From the NCBI RefSeq assembly GCF_019402665.1, contig NZ_VSST01000019.1, positions 62,001-126,000 of the forward strand: a stretch of DNA of 64,000 bases. Direction: 5' to 3'. The notes beneath the pieces are model-generated. The model ran no database searches, was not told the origin of the DNA, and was given only the letters and a program-made list of their open reading frames with translations. Made by a program: the position numbers and the translations under genes. The DNA is from Bradyrhizobium canariense. GTDB taxonomy: Bacteria; Pseudomonadota; Alphaproteobacteria; Rhizobiales; Xanthobacteraceae. This document shows, one piece after another, positions 1 to 8,846 of this stretch. Each line of letters opens with the position of its first letter. Positions within the stretch are counted from its first letter, which is position 1.

Positions 1-43
1 GCCCCTTTTTTTCCACCGCGCAGCGCGATTGTCTCTTCGGAAT

Positions 44-991
44 TTATCGCGCTTGGGCGCTCAGGTGACGCGTAATCCAGGCGCGGACACCGTGAAGGCT
101 CCTGAAATCGTCCAGCGAACGAGCCGGAAGCCCGGGCTCGATCTCGGCAACCATCCTGCTGAGCGCATATCCCGGCCCCAGCTCGAGAAACCCCGTCGCG
201 CCCGCTTCGACACAGGCTTGCAAGCAATCTGCCCATTGCACGGTTTGCGAAATCTGCGCGGCAAGCTTGTCGAGACCTTTGTTGGCCGACACAACCGGAG
301 TGGCATCTATTCCGCTCAGAATGCGCGCACCGCTCCCCGGCGGGAACACCACCGGTGCCAGGCGCAGAGTCTCACGAAATAGGGCGGACGCGGCGGCGAG
401 CCGTGTAGTGTGGGAGGCCACCTCAACCGGCAACGCGACGATCCTTGCGCCGCGTATCGCCCGCGCGTCTGCGGCAATTCCGCTCAGCGCCTCCCGGCCG
501 CCGCCGATGACAAAGGCATCGCCGGGATTGACGAGGGCGATCGCCGCGCCGTGACGTTCGCAAAGGCGACCGATCTCGTCTCGCGAAAGACCACGGACGA
601 AGATCAGACCGTCGCCGGCGCGCGTGGCCGCATCCATGGCTTCTGCGCGGCGCGCCACGAGATCGAGCGTGGCAGTCGCATCGAACAGTCCGCCGACACC
701 CCAGGCCGCGACTTCGCCGACACTATAGCCGGCAATGATGACGCCACGCGGCATGACATCTGCGAGCGCACACGCCGCAGCGAGCGGCTGCAAGGTACAG
801 AGAATCTGGCCGGCACGGTTGCGGTGCAGGGCCTCATCAGGTTCGCTCCGGACGAATTCGCGCGGATCCCTGCCACCCAGCAATGCAGCCCCATGCGCAA
901 ACAGCTGCGCGGCGTCCGGCGCGTCGCCCGTGAGGGCGAACATGTCCCGATGCTGGCCGCCTTGGCCCGAGCAGAGGATCGCAAACGTCAT
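44..991 (-). CDS. mdcH: MdcH, malonyl-CoA:ACP acyltransferase (malonate decarboxylase epsilon subunit)
   Basis: This 315-residue FabD-like acyltransferase loads malonyl groups onto the malonate decarboxylase acyl carrier protein MdcC, priming the enzyme. The N-terminus carries the family GQGGQ motif at about residues 9-13 and the nucleophile elbow GYSVGE near residue 90. A conserved ELGPG motif lies near the C-terminus. The size matches MdcH and stand-alone FabD proteins. It is the last gene visible in the mdc operon and begins 9 nt after the AEC transporter stop, so it is almost certainly co-transcribed. A housekeeping FabD is the alternative, but the context settles the MdcH assignment. Confidence 0.93.
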   Translation of the reverse strand: MTFAILCSGQGGQHRDMFALTGDAPDAAQLFAHGAALLGGRDPREFVRSEPDEALHRNRAGQILCTLQPLAAACALADVMPRGVIIAGYSVGEVAAWGVGGLFDATATLDLVARRAEAMDAATRAGDGLIFVRGLSRDEIGRLCERHGAAIALVNPGDAFVIGGGREALSGIAADARAIRGARIVALPVEVASHTTRLAAASALFRETLRLAPVVFPPGSGARILSGIDATPVVSANKGLDKLAAQISQTVQWADCLQACVEAGATGFLELGPGYALSRMVAEIEPGLPARSLDDFRSLHGVRAWITRHLSAQAR

Positions 992-1000
992 CGCCGCGGC

Positions 1001-1951
1001 CTAGTGGGGAAAGAGCAGCGCGATCGCAATCGCCAGGGTCACGACGCTGAATCCGGTGCTGGCGATGACCATCGACCCTGCCCTTGCGGAATCCAGCCGG
1101 TAGTTGACCGCGAACAAAATTCCGAAGAAGCCCGAGGGTGTCGCGGCGAGCAGAACAGCCGTTTTCGCCGCATCCTGCGTCATCGGAATGAGGCAAATGA
1201 CCGCAACTGCCAGCAGCGGGCGCACGATGTCCGAAGCCACCGTTGCAGCGACGACCTTCCAGTCCAGCCGAAACGACTGCGCCGACAGAATGGCTCCGGT
1301 GAGGAACAGGGCGACGCCGGCAGCCGAACTTCCAATCAGCGCGAGGCTTGCACGGGCCAACGCGTCGAGGCTCACATCCGATAACGAGAACAGGATGCCA
1401 AGCGCGGGCGCGAGTACCACCGGCTTGGTGATCGCACGCCGAATTGCCGTCAGGACCTGCCGTGCCGCCATTTGCTCGCCGCGAGCCTTGGCGGCGCCCA
1501 TTTCCGCCATGATCAGGGTCAGCGGACTGATGAGGATCGAGCCCGCCGCCAATGCGACGGCAACCGGCACAGTGCCGGCCGGCCCCACGACTGAGGTCAT
1601 GATCGGAAGGCCCACGCCGGCGAGATTCGGAAAACCAATCGTCAACGCCTGTAACGATGCTTCCGACCGGGAAACCTTGGAGACCCCACGCGCGGTAAAA
1701 TACCAGGCGAGATAGACCAGCAGCATCGTCACGCCGAGCACCAGGAAGAGCGGAACCTGCTCGATCATCTCACGGCGTGACGCCGAGGCTGTCGCCGCGA
1801 ACAGAGAGGCCGGCAGCGCAAAATCCATCACGAGTGCGTTGAGGGCGTCGACGTGAAGATTGTCGACGATATGGAATTTTCCGGCGGCGTATCCCAGCAA
1901 CAGAACGAAGAAGACCGGCACCAGCGCCATCAGGATCGCGTTGGACATCAT
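1001..1951 (-). CDS. mdcF: AEC-family transporter, probable malonate permease (MdcF-like)
   Basis: This 316-residue, very hydrophobic protein has about ten predicted membrane segments in the two five-helix halves typical of the auxin efflux carrier family. Klebsiella MdcF belongs to this family, whereas Acinetobacter and Pseudomonas use MdcLM instead. It overlaps the mdcB stop by 4 nt (ATGA), so translation is coupled, and it lies between mdcB and mdcH. It therefore most likely imports malonate across the inner membrane. Substrate and direction are inferred from context, because AEC proteins as a class transport diverse carboxylates and auxins. Confidence 0.87.
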   Translation of the reverse strand: MMSNAILMALVPVFFVLLLGYAAGKFHIVDNLHVDALNALVMDFALPASLFAATASASRREMIEQVPLFLVLGVTMLLVYLAWYFTARGVSKVSRSEASLQALTIGFPNLAGVGLPIMTSVVGPAGTVPVAVALAAGSILISPLTLIMAEMGAAKARGEQMAARQVLTAIRRAITKPVVLAPALGILFSLSDVSLDALARASLALIGSSAAGVALFLTGAILSAQSFRLDWKVVAATVASDIVRPLLAVAVICLIPMTQDAAKTAVLLAATPSGFFGILFAVNYRLDSARAGSMVIASTGFSVVTLAIAIALLFPH

Positions 1952-2829
1952 GAAATCGGCCTTTCATGGGCGTCGACGAAGAGCGTCATTGCAAGCAGGT
2001 CGGCCGATCCACCCGGGCTGAGGCGACGGGCGACGAAGCTTTCGTGGATCGACTGCGCCCGCGCACGCCAGCCGGACACGCCGACGCCGCCTGAAGCGAT
2101 GAAGCGACGCGCCGCGTCATGTGCAAAGCGAAGGCCGTCAAGCCCACCGCGATGCAGGAGGTTGGTGTCTTCGACGAATGCGATCAGCGCAAAGCACGCC
2201 TCGACCCGGGCGGCTTCCGTATCTTCCAGCGCAATCGGCGTCGCTCCGCGCAAGGCCGGCAAGCCGATCCGGTAGACGCTGGGAAATCCGTTTGCGGCCT
2301 CCATCCGTGCACCACCCGCACGAAAGCGGCGGCGGGCTGCGCTGCCATGGCTGTGCAGCAGCACCGGACCATCGAATATGCTGTCGCCCCACAGGCGCGC
2401 CACGACAGCGCCAAGCGGAAGTCCGGGATCGACCAACCCGCCGGCTCTCGCGCCGGCCGCCGCGCACAGCAGGCCGAGCCCGAAGATCGCGCCACGGTGC
2501 GTGTTGACCCCCGCGGTCGCCGCCAGCATGGCGCGCTCCGCTTCAAGGCCGATGATGCGCAGCCGCCCCATGCCGCAGCCAAGCGCGCCCGCATCGGCCA
2601 GGCGTTGCAGATAGGGCCTGATGGCCGCAGCACTGCGACGAAACGTGCCCGCATCCATGTCGTCGTGGCTGCCGTTGTCGACATGGCTCACCAGCCCCGG
2701 CTTCGGCCAGGTTTCGAGCTCCTTGACGAGGCAGTCGGCGGCGACGGCGCCGATGGCGGAGACATCGGGCGCGATCTGCGGTCGGCGCAGAACCGGCCGT
2801 TCCAGGCCTCTTGCGGCCGTGGTGATCAT
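1948..2829 (-). CDS. mdcB: MdcB, triphosphoribosyl-dephospho-CoA synthase
   Basis: This 293-residue protein of the CitG/MdcB family makes 2'-(5''-triphosphoribosyl)-3'-dephospho-CoA from ATP and dephospho-CoA, the precursor of the MdcC prosthetic group. The N-terminal half has family features: the ELETWPKPGLVSHVDNGSHD stretch around residues 37-56 and a later THRGAIFGLG motif. It overlaps mdcG by 4 nt upstream and the AEC transporter by 4 nt downstream. It works with MdcG, which transfers the cofactor to apo-MdcC. Confidence 0.93.
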   Translation of the reverse strand: MITTAARGLERPVLRRPQIAPDVSAIGAVAADCLVKELETWPKPGLVSHVDNGSHDDMDAGTFRRSAAAIRPYLQRLADAGALGCGMGRLRIIGLEAERAMLAATAGVNTHRGAIFGLGLLCAAAGARAGGLVDPGLPLGAVVARLWGDSIFDGPVLLHSHGSAARRRFRAGGARMEAANGFPSVYRIGLPALRGATPIALEDTEAARVEACFALIAFVEDTNLLHRGGLDGLRFAHDAARRFIASGGVGVSGWRARAQSIHESFVARRLSPGGSADLLAMTLFVDAHERPIS

Positions 2830-3506
2830 GATCCCATCGCTCCCGACATGAATTGATGCCTGCCGAGCAGGACCACGCGCGCAAGGCTCTTGACCAGAAG
2901 CTCGCTGGTGCCGCTGTGGAATTCGCGCCAGTTGACCGCAGCGCCGTCGGCGCCCATCAACTCGCCATCGAGCCGCATCGGCGCGTCAGTCTCGATCGCA
3001 GCGACGTCGGCGACGAAGCGATCGATGTCGGTTTCGCGGTGAAACTCGAACAGGACATCGAGATCGGAACGGTCGGTCACGTAGTCGAGCCCGGTCAGCG
3101 ACTGCCAGGCCAGGCTGCCGAACACGCGCACCTCCACCGCATGGCAAAGCGCCAGCCCGTCGAGCCGGTCGAGCGTCGGCCACCAGTTGCGCGGCGCGTA
3201 GGCCCGCGCCTGCCGCAGCGACGGCGGCCTCGCGACCGAGGCGACGTGGTCGATATCGACCACGAGAGAGACCCGTTTCTTGCCGGCAGAGGGCGGCAAG
3301 GGCAGGCCTAGCGCGAAGCCGGTTGCCTCGCATGGCAGAGCGCGTCGCCTGATCGTCGGCCATCGCATTTTTGGCCAGCGCGCGAGAAGGGAATCGGCTG
3401 CGAGGTCGTCGCGCGCGTCCAGCATCGCGCGCCAGCCTTCGGGGCTGATGAAGACCAGGTCGTGACGACCCGGTGGACGCTCACCGTGCTTGCAGGGCGA
3501 GGTCAT
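2826..3506 (-). CDS. mdcG: MdcG, malonate decarboxylase holo-[acyl-carrier-protein] synthase
   Basis: This 226-residue phosphoribosyl-dephospho-CoA transferase attaches the 2'-(5''-phosphoribosyl)-3'-dephospho-CoA group to the serine of MdcC. The nucleotidyltransferase signature is visible as a GS pair followed by SDLDVL, with the acidic residues that bind metal. The C-terminal region has GELMGADGAAVNWREF, typical of MdcG. The start overlaps the end of mdcE by 26 nt and the stop overlaps mdcB by 4 nt. Length is normal for the family. Confidence 0.92.
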   Translation of the reverse strand: MTSPCKHGERPPGRHDLVFISPEGWRAMLDARDDLAADSLLARWPKMRWPTIRRRALPCEATGFALGLPLPPSAGKKRVSLVVDIDHVASVARPPSLRQARAYAPRNWWPTLDRLDGLALCHAVEVRVFGSLAWQSLTGLDYVTDRSDLDVLFEFHRETDIDRFVADVAAIETDAPMRLDGELMGADGAAVNWREFHSGTSELLVKSLARVVLLGRHQFMSGAMGS

Positions 3507-4203
3507 GAACGCGCTCCGCGATCTCCGTGGCCTTCAGCCGGCCGCCACGCTCCTTGCCGAGCGCATCCCGCCGATCCTGCACGGCCGGCATGCCGGCCAG
3601 CAGCGCCTCCAACTGGTCGGCAAGCGACCTGGCATTGCTCCACGTCATGTGAACGGCGCCCATCTGTGCGAGATTGGACAGGCCCGGGGCGAACACCGGC
3701 GTCGACTTCGCCTTTTCCTGCAGGGCCTTCATCGACAGCTTGGTGACCTTCGCCATCGACGGCAGGTCCATCACCGCGGGATCGGCCCCGGGCAGTCCGA
3801 CCAGCACGCGCGTCGCTAGGCCCGTCGCAAGCAGGGCGCCCGCAGCCGAGTGACCGTAGAGAAGGCCGATAGTCGGGCGGCCATTCATATCCGCATGGAT
3901 CAGCACTTTCGCCAGATGCGCGAGGAACTCGTTCAGCCCGAGCAGCTCGTCGCGCTTGCTCATGCGCTGGCTGTCGCTGTCGACGAGCACCAGGATCGGC
4001 CCGGAGTCCCGGTCGATCGACTCCAGGACGTGGCCCGATAGCCTGATCGCTTCGTCGACGCCTAGCGCCGTCCGGTCCGCAACACCAAGCACGAGCATCC
4101 GGCCGCCGGATCGCAGCGTCGCCGAGCCGAGGATGACGCCCTTGTCGTTCCTCACCTCATGGCCGTCGGGAAAGAGCGAAGCGATGATATCATCGAGCGT
4201 CAC
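3481..4203 (-). CDS. mdcE: MdcE, malonate decarboxylase gamma subunit
   Basis: MdcE is the second half of the carboxyltransferase-like malonyl-S-ACP decarboxylase, pairing with MdcD to release CO2 and regenerate acetyl-S-ACP. I chose the GTG at 4203, giving 240 residues beginning VTLDDIIASLFPDG. The open frame extends to 4347, but the extra 48 residues lie inside mdcD and do not resemble an MdcE N-terminus. With this start the gene overlaps mdcD by 14 nt. The region around GHSAAGALLATGLATRVL fits the crotonase-like fold of the gamma subunit. Confidence 0.92.
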   Translation of the reverse strand: MTLDDIIASLFPDGHEVRNDKGVILGSATLRSGGRMLVLGVADRTALGVDEAIRLSGHVLESIDRDSGPILVLVDSDSQRMSKRDELLGLNEFLAHLAKVLIHADMNGRPTIGLLYGHSAAGALLATGLATRVLVGLPGADPAVMDLPSMAKVTKLSMKALQEKAKSTPVFAPGLSNLAQMGAVHMTWSNARSLADQLEALLAGMPAVQDRRDALGKERGGRLKATEIAERVHDLALQAR

Positions 4204-5128
4204 GGCTGGTCCTCCCGATCCGGTTGGCAAGAGCAATGAACTGATCGGCCGGCAGCTCTGGAACGGCCTCGGCATGCGCGATGCCTTCCGCCGTCCAGAT
4301 GTCCACGGCATCGCCGCAGCCACCGAAGCTACGCAGCCGGTCGGCAAGCCGCCGCTGCTCGGCCCTCAGTCTGTCGAGACCGAAAGGTCCGACCAGGCCG
4401 AGCAGCTCCAGCGCGGCCTCGCGAAAATCCTGCACATTGTCGTCGGCGAAGACATCGGCGGCACCGATCAGACGGCGATGCTTGCCTCCCATGGTCCGCC
4501 AGACCAAGGCGCGATCGCGGGAATCGAACTCCTCGACGCCGCGATTGGTCTCGATCACTTCGGGGCCCGACACTGCGATACGCCCCGGCTCCGAGACGGC
4601 GAGAGCGGAGCAACAGCCTGCGATCAGGCCGCCGCCGCCATAGCATCCGGACCTGCCGCCGATCAGGCCGATGACCTTCACGCCTGCGCTGCGGGCTTCC
4701 ATCAAGGCGCGCATGATCTCGGCGATGGCCAGCTCGCCAGCATTCGCCTCCTGCAAGCGGACGCCGCCGGTATCGAACAGGATCAGGACGGGGATCGAGC
4801 CGATCTGACGCGCGGCGCGGAGGAGCCCCGTCAGCTTGGCGCCGTGCACCTCGCCAAACGCGCCACCCATGAAGCGGCCTTCCTGCGCAGCGACGAACAC
4901 CGGCGAGCCATCAAGCCGTCCGTGACCGACGATGATGCCGTCGTCGAACTGCTCGGGAAGGTCGAATATCTTCAGATGCGGGCTGGCTTCGCGCTGCTCC
5001 GGCCCAATGAACTCGACGAAGCTGCCGGCGTCGAGCAGCAGCTCCAGTCGCGTGCGGGCCGAGGCCTCGTAGAAGCTTGTGCTGCGGGCCCGTTCGGCCG
5101 GGCTGATGTCCTTGAGCGGAGCGGTCAT
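4190..5128 (-). CDS. mdcD: MdcD, malonate decarboxylase beta subunit
   Basis: This 312-residue subunit of the malonyl-S-ACP decarboxylase resembles the acetyl-CoA carboxylase carboxyltransferase. It begins near a conserved SFYEASARTRLELLLDAGSF segment. It contains GGVRLQEANAGE around residues 120-135 and glycine-rich oxyanion-hole loops (GGRSGCYGGGG) further on. It starts 4 nt inside the mdcC stop and ends 14 nt inside mdcE, so C, D and E should be made in matched amounts. Length agrees with known MdcD proteins. Confidence 0.95.
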   Translation of the reverse strand: MTAPLKDISPAERARSTSFYEASARTRLELLLDAGSFVEFIGPEQREASPHLKIFDLPEQFDDGIIVGHGRLDGSPVFVAAQEGRFMGGAFGEVHGAKLTGLLRAARQIGSIPVLILFDTGGVRLQEANAGELAIAEIMRALMEARSAGVKVIGLIGGRSGCYGGGGLIAGCCSALAVSEPGRIAVSGPEVIETNRGVEEFDSRDRALVWRTMGGKHRRLIGAADVFADDNVQDFREAALELLGLVGPFGLDRLRAEQRRLADRLRSFGGCGDAVDIWTAEGIAHAEAVPELPADQFIALANRIGRTSRDAR

Positions 5129-5442
5129 TGGCCGGCCTCCGCGATCAATCGCACCGCCTGCGCCAGCCGCAGCGACACCGTATCGGGACGCGCGCCGCCG
5201 TCATTGATCGAGAACTTCAGCCCGCCCGGCGAATAGCGCTCGACGAAATCGCCGATCACGGCGCTCCAGACAGCTCCGAAGCCCATGGCCGCGGTCTTGA
5301 TGTCCACGACGCATTCCGCATCCGGCAAGCTTCGCTCGACCAGCACTTCCAGATTTCCGGAAGCGACCACGCCGACAATCGCGCGTTGCCTGGTGCCGCC
5401 GGCTCGCGCGCGAACCTGGTGTTGAAAGTTGAGATCTTCCAT
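5125..5442 (-). CDS. mdcC: MdcC, malonate decarboxylase acyl carrier protein (delta subunit)
   Basis: This small carrier (105 residues from the ATG at 5442) bears the phosphoribosyl-dephospho-CoA arm on which acetyl and malonyl groups are swapped. The attachment serine is probably Ser28 in VVASGNLEVL, matching the SG-(D/N)-LEV context of characterised MdcC proteins. A longer in-frame start at 5550 lies within mdcA. The ATG at 5442 is preceded by a GGTGAGGGACGG purine-rich site and gives the family's usual length. The gene lies 10 nt after mdcA and overlaps mdcD by 4 nt. Confidence 0.94.
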   Translation of the reverse strand: MEDLNFQHQVRARAGGTRQRAIVGVVASGNLEVLVERSLPDAECVVDIKTAAMGFGAVWSAVIGDFVERYSPGGLKFSINDGGARPDTVSLRLAQAVRLIAEAGQ

Positions 5443-5452
5443 GGTCCGTCCC

Positions 5453-7099
5453 TCACCAATTCCTGAATTTTGAGGGCGGCGCGTAGAGTCCGCCCGACCA
5501 GCGCACGAGATCCTTGATCGAACGCGCCGCCAGCAGGCTGCGATCCGCATCGAGCGGATTGATACCGAGATCTTCCGGCCTGCGGATCACGCCGCGCTCG
5601 CGCAGGCGCGAGACCATGCCGTGGTCCCGCCGACGGCCGACGTCGGTGTAGCCGGCAACGCCGCGAATGGCCTGCTCGCGTTCCTGCGCGGTGCGGCACA
5701 GCAAGAGGTTTGCCACGCCCTCTTCGGTGATGATGTGCGTGACGTCGTCGCCGTAGATCATGACCGGCGCGAGATCGAGCTTCAGCTTCTCGGCGAGCTC
5801 GATCGCATCGAGCTTCTCGACGAACAGCGGCACGTTCTTGTCGCCGAACGTCTCGCCGATCTGCACGACCAGCTTGCGGCCGCGGCGCATCAGTGCCGAA
5901 CCGTCGGGATCGGCCTCTGCTCCGGCCTTCAGCCAGGGCTCGCTCGGATGGCGTCGCCCGCGGGCATCCGCCCCCATGTTCGGGGCGCCGCCGAAGCCTG
6001 CAATGCGCGAGGTGGTTACGGTCGACGAGTTCCCTTGCAGATCGATTTGCAGCGTGGAGCCGATGAACATGTCGCAGGCATAGAGCCCGGCGGTCTGGCA
6101 GAAGGCGCGGTTGGAGCGCAACGAGCCGTCCGAACCGGTGAAGTAGACGTCGGATCTGGCCCGGATGTAGTCGTCCATGCCGACCTCCGACCCGAACGAG
6201 TGGATCTGCCGCACCCAGCCGGACTCGATCGCCGGAATGAGCGCGGGATGGGGATTCAGCGCGAAATGGGACGCGATCGTGCCCTTCAGCCCCAGCCTCT
6301 CGCCGAACGTCGGCAGCAGGAGCTCGATCGCGGCTGTGCTGAAGCCGATGCCGTGATTGAGCCGCTGTACGCCATAGGGCGCATAGACACCTTTGATCGC
6401 GAGCATCGCTGTCAGAATCTGGCCTTCCGTGATCGCCGCCGGATCGCGCGTGAACAGCGGCTCGACGAAGAACGGCTTGTCGGCCTTGACGATGAAATGG
6501 ACACGGTCCGCCGGGATATCGACCCGCGGAACGGTGTCGACGATTTCGTTGACCTGTGCGATCACGACGCCGTCCTTGAACGCCGTTGCCTCGACCACGG
6601 TCGGGGTGTCCTCGGTATTCGGGCCGGTGTAGAGATTTCCCTCGCGGTCGGCGCTGACGGCGGCGATCAGCGCGACGTGCGGCGTAAGGTCGATGAAGTA
6701 GCGGGCGAACAGTTCGAGATAGGTATGAACCGCGCCCAGCTCGATCTTGCCGCCGAACAGCATGCGCGCGATGCGCGCCGATTGCGGTCCTGAATAAGCA
6801 TAGTCGAGCCGCTTTGCGACCCCGCGGTCGAACAGGTCCAGATGCTCGGGCAGAACCACACCCGACTGCACCATATGCAGATCGTTGACCTTGGACAGAT
6901 CGACCGCCAGCAGCGCGCGGCTCAAGAGATCCGCCTGCTTCTGGTTATCGCCCTCCAGGCAAACCCGGTCTCCCGATCGGACCACGGCCTCCAGCAGGCG
7001 CGTGACGTCGTGTGCTTCAACGACCTTGCCGCGGGCAAGGCCAGCTCCTGCCGCAATGCGCGCATCGCGCGCGGCTCGATTGTTCTGCCAGCTCGTCAC
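5453..7099 (-). CDS. mdcA: MdcA, malonate decarboxylase alpha subunit (acetyl-S-ACP:malonate ACP transferase)
   Basis: MdcA exchanges the acetyl group on MdcC for malonate, forming malonyl-S-ACP and acetate; MdcD/E then decarboxylate it. The protein has 548 residues, the normal size. Recognisable blocks include GDRVCLEGDNQKQADLL near residues 43-59, VHTYLELFARYFIDLTPHVA around 124-143, and GSEVGMDDYIRARSDVYFTG in the middle. Its start overlaps the upstream metallo-beta-lactamase-fold gene by 4 nt, which is an unusual leader for an mdc operon. Confidence 0.96.
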   Translation of the reverse strand: MTSWQNNRAARDARIAAGAGLARGKVVEAHDVTRLLEAVVRSGDRVCLEGDNQKQADLLSRALLAVDLSKVNDLHMVQSGVVLPEHLDLFDRGVAKRLDYAYSGPQSARIARMLFGGKIELGAVHTYLELFARYFIDLTPHVALIAAVSADREGNLYTGPNTEDTPTVVEATAFKDGVVIAQVNEIVDTVPRVDIPADRVHFIVKADKPFFVEPLFTRDPAAITEGQILTAMLAIKGVYAPYGVQRLNHGIGFSTAAIELLLPTFGERLGLKGTIASHFALNPHPALIPAIESGWVRQIHSFGSEVGMDDYIRARSDVYFTGSDGSLRSNRAFCQTAGLYACDMFIGSTLQIDLQGNSSTVTTSRIAGFGGAPNMGADARGRRHPSEPWLKAGAEADPDGSALMRRGRKLVVQIGETFGDKNVPLFVEKLDAIELAEKLKLDLAPVMIYGDDVTHIITEEGVANLLLCRTAQEREQAIRGVAGYTDVGRRRDHGMVSRLRERGVIRRPEDLGINPLDADRSLLAARSIKDLVRWSGGLYAPPSKFRNW

Positions 7100-7962
7100 G
7101 ACCTCAGCTCCTTTGCGGCGTTGGCTCCGCTCCAGAGCGATCCCGGATTGGCACGGTCGGGATGGAGCTCGAGCATCGCCTCGTAAAGCTCGCGCGGCGA
7201 TGTCGTCGCCTTATCGAGGCGGTTGAAATCGAGCAGGTATTGACGGGTCTCAGCGATGTTGCGCGGATCGTCGTCGTTGTCCGGCTTCTTGTGTCCGGCC
7301 ACCACGAAGCGCGGCTTCAAGGCATCGAGCCGGCCGAGCGCGGCGATCCATTCCAGCCGGCTCTGCGTATCGGTTTCGACCAGATAGGGATGAATGCCGT
7401 TGTACACGGTGTCGCCGGCGACAATCAGGTCGAGAGAGGGGACATGAAGAGCAGTTGAGCGGGCCGTATCGGTTCGTCCCATGTCGACGACGACGAGCTT
7501 GTGTCCCTCGAGCGTAAGCTCGCCTTCGAGGGGCGCAGCCGCGGCCAGACGCTCTGCGATCTCGCCCGGAAAGCGCTTGCGCCAGAAGCCATCGAGCGCT
7601 TCAGGTGCAAGCTGCGCCTTCATCTCCTCGACGACCTCGGGAACTGCAACGGCCTTCGCATGCGGAAAGCGATCGAGCAGCGGCGCCAGGCCGAAGAAGT
7701 GATCTCCGTGCCCGTGCGTGACATAGATCGTGGTCAGATTTCGCTCGCACGAAACGACCCAGTCCAGCAACGTCTTCGACTGCCCGGCGGTGAGGAACGT
7801 GTCGACGAGAACCGCATCCCGCTCACCGTAGATCAGTGTCGACGAATTCGCGACCCACATCAAATCCGGATTGCCGGACGGCAAGTCGCGGCTGAGTCCG
7901 GCCCGCTTCACCGTCGTCACCTTCCAGTTCAGAGCGGAGCTGGTCGTCTCGATCATTTTCAT
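7096..7962 (-). CDS. MBL-fold metallo-hydrolase, translationally coupled to mdcA
   Basis: This 288-residue metallo-beta-lactamase-fold protein has the zinc motif THGHGDHFFG (His83, His85, Asp87, His88), a later AGDTVYN and an AGHKKPD that supply further ligands. No signal peptide is evident, so it is probably cytoplasmic. A GGAGAA ribosome-binding site precedes the ATG at 7962; a second in-frame ATG follows two codons later. Its stop overlaps mdcA by 4 nt, so it is the first cistron of the malonate operon. The family includes thioesterases, lactonases and other hydrolases. A role on a CoA or ACP thioester is only an inference from context. Confidence 0.85.
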   Translation of the reverse strand: MKMIETTSSALNWKVTTVKRAGLSRDLPSGNPDLMWVANSSTLIYGERDAVLVDTFLTAGQSKTLLDWVVSCERNLTTIYVTHGHGDHFFGLAPLLDRFPHAKAVAVPEVVEEMKAQLAPEALDGFWRKRFPGEIAERLAAAAPLEGELTLEGHKLVVVDMGRTDTARSTALHVPSLDLIVAGDTVYNGIHPYLVETDTQSRLEWIAALGRLDALKPRFVVAGHKKPDNDDDPRNIAETRQYLLDFNRLDKATTSPRELYEAMLELHPDRANPGSLWSGANAAKELRS

Positions 7963-7990
7963 GGGAATTCTCCGGATGGAATATTCGGGG

Positions 7991-8016
7991 CGGCGGGAGT
8001 GCTGTCACTCCCGCCG
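7991..8016. terminator. Strong stem-loop between alpha/beta hydrolase and MBL genes
   Basis: Perfect 11-bp arms, CGGCGGGAGTG and CACTCCCGCCG, flank a CTGT loop. It lies 45 nt beyond the stop of the upstream hydrolase gene and 29 nt before the MBL start, on the transcribed minus strand. No clear U-tract follows, so it may be a weak terminator, a partial read-through element or an mRNA 3'-end stabiliser. Confidence 0.5.
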
Positions 8017-8060
8017 TCCTTCCTTCTGCCGGTCGTGCGTCGGGACCAGCAAAAGCACGG

Positions 8061-8846
8061 TCAGCGCGTGACCGGCGACTGAATGCTGCGCGCGGCGCGG
8101 GCGATGACCGCCGCCACTTCCTTCGGACGGGACTCGTAGACCGAGTGGCTCGCGCCGGGGATCACAGTGGTCTGGCTCTTGGCGCGCTCATAGTACCAGC
8201 GCTCCAGATCCGGACTGATGATCTGGTCGTTGCCGGCGACGATGCCCCAGCTCGGCTTGGTCTTCCACGCCGCTGCCGTCAGCGGCGTGCTGAAGACCTG
8301 TGTCGCGGCCGGGACCTGCGAGCGCGCGACGAACTCAGCCCGCTCGCGCGGCAGATCCGGCGCGAACAGTTTCGGGAATTGCACGGGATCGAGATAGGTG
8401 AATTTGTCGGGGGTCATCTTGATGACGCCTTCGGTCTTCCCGAGCACGCTCGGCGTCTTCTTGCCCAGCGCCGATTCGTCCTCGCCGACGTCGGGCGCAT
8501 GTGCGGCGACGTAGACAAGACCGACGACGTTCGGATGTACGCCGGCCTCGGTGATGATCGAGCCGCCGTAGCTGTGACCGACGAGAAGCGTCGGGCCATC
8601 CTGCAGATCGAGAATACGTTTGGCCGCAGTGACGTCGTCGGCGAACGAGGTCTCGGGCTCCTGCACCATGGTGACGCGGAAGCCTTCCTTGGTCAGGATC
8701 TCGTAGACCGGCTTCCAGCCGGACCCATCCACCCAGGCGCCGTGCACCAGGACGATGTTCTTCAGGGGCTCCGCGCGCGCAGGGGCGACGGCCGAGAACA
8801 AGGAGAGAGCGGCGGCAAAGGCGAGGCTGGCGCTGATGTGTTTCAT
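8061..8846 (-). CDS. Secreted alpha/beta hydrolase (MES/hydroxynitrile-lyase-like)
   Basis: The 261-residue precursor has a clear N-terminal signal peptide (hydrophobic core AFAAALSLFSAV, cleavage probably after ARA), so it acts in the periplasm or outside. The mature part is a single alpha/beta-hydrolase domain with an LVHGAW oxyanion-hole motif, the nucleophile elbow GHSYGG, an acidic residue in GNDQII and a catalytic His in GASHSVYES. This small-esterase type resembles plant methylesterases and salicylate-binding proteins. The substrate is unknown. It is transcribed toward the malonate operon, with a stem-loop in between. Confidence 0.8.
   Translation of the reverse strand: MKHISASLAFAAALSLFSAVAPARAEPLKNIVLVHGAWVDGSGWKPVYEILTKEGFRVTMVQEPETSFADDVTAAKRILDLQDGPTLLVGHSYGGSIITEAGVHPNVVGLVYVAAHAPDVGEDESALGKKTPSVLGKTEGVIKMTPDKFTYLDPVQFPKLFAPDLPRERAEFVARSQVPAATQVFSTPLTAAAWKTKPSWGIVAGNDQIISPDLERWYYERAKSQTTVIPGASHSVYESRPKEVAAVIARAARSIQSPVTR

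Noticed and set aside
1-43. A T-run with a GC-rich stem at the left edge as terminator of the mdc operon
   Set aside because: The T-run is on the wrong side for the minus-strand operon, and the left flank is cut off by the window edge.
3956-5236. A 426-codon plus-strand frame across mdcE and mdcD
   Set aside because: It overlaps two firmly identified subunit genes and has no domain or start site.
5621-6793. A 390-codon plus-strand frame inside mdcA
   Set aside because: Antisense shadow of a conserved gene; composition typical of reversed GC-rich codons.
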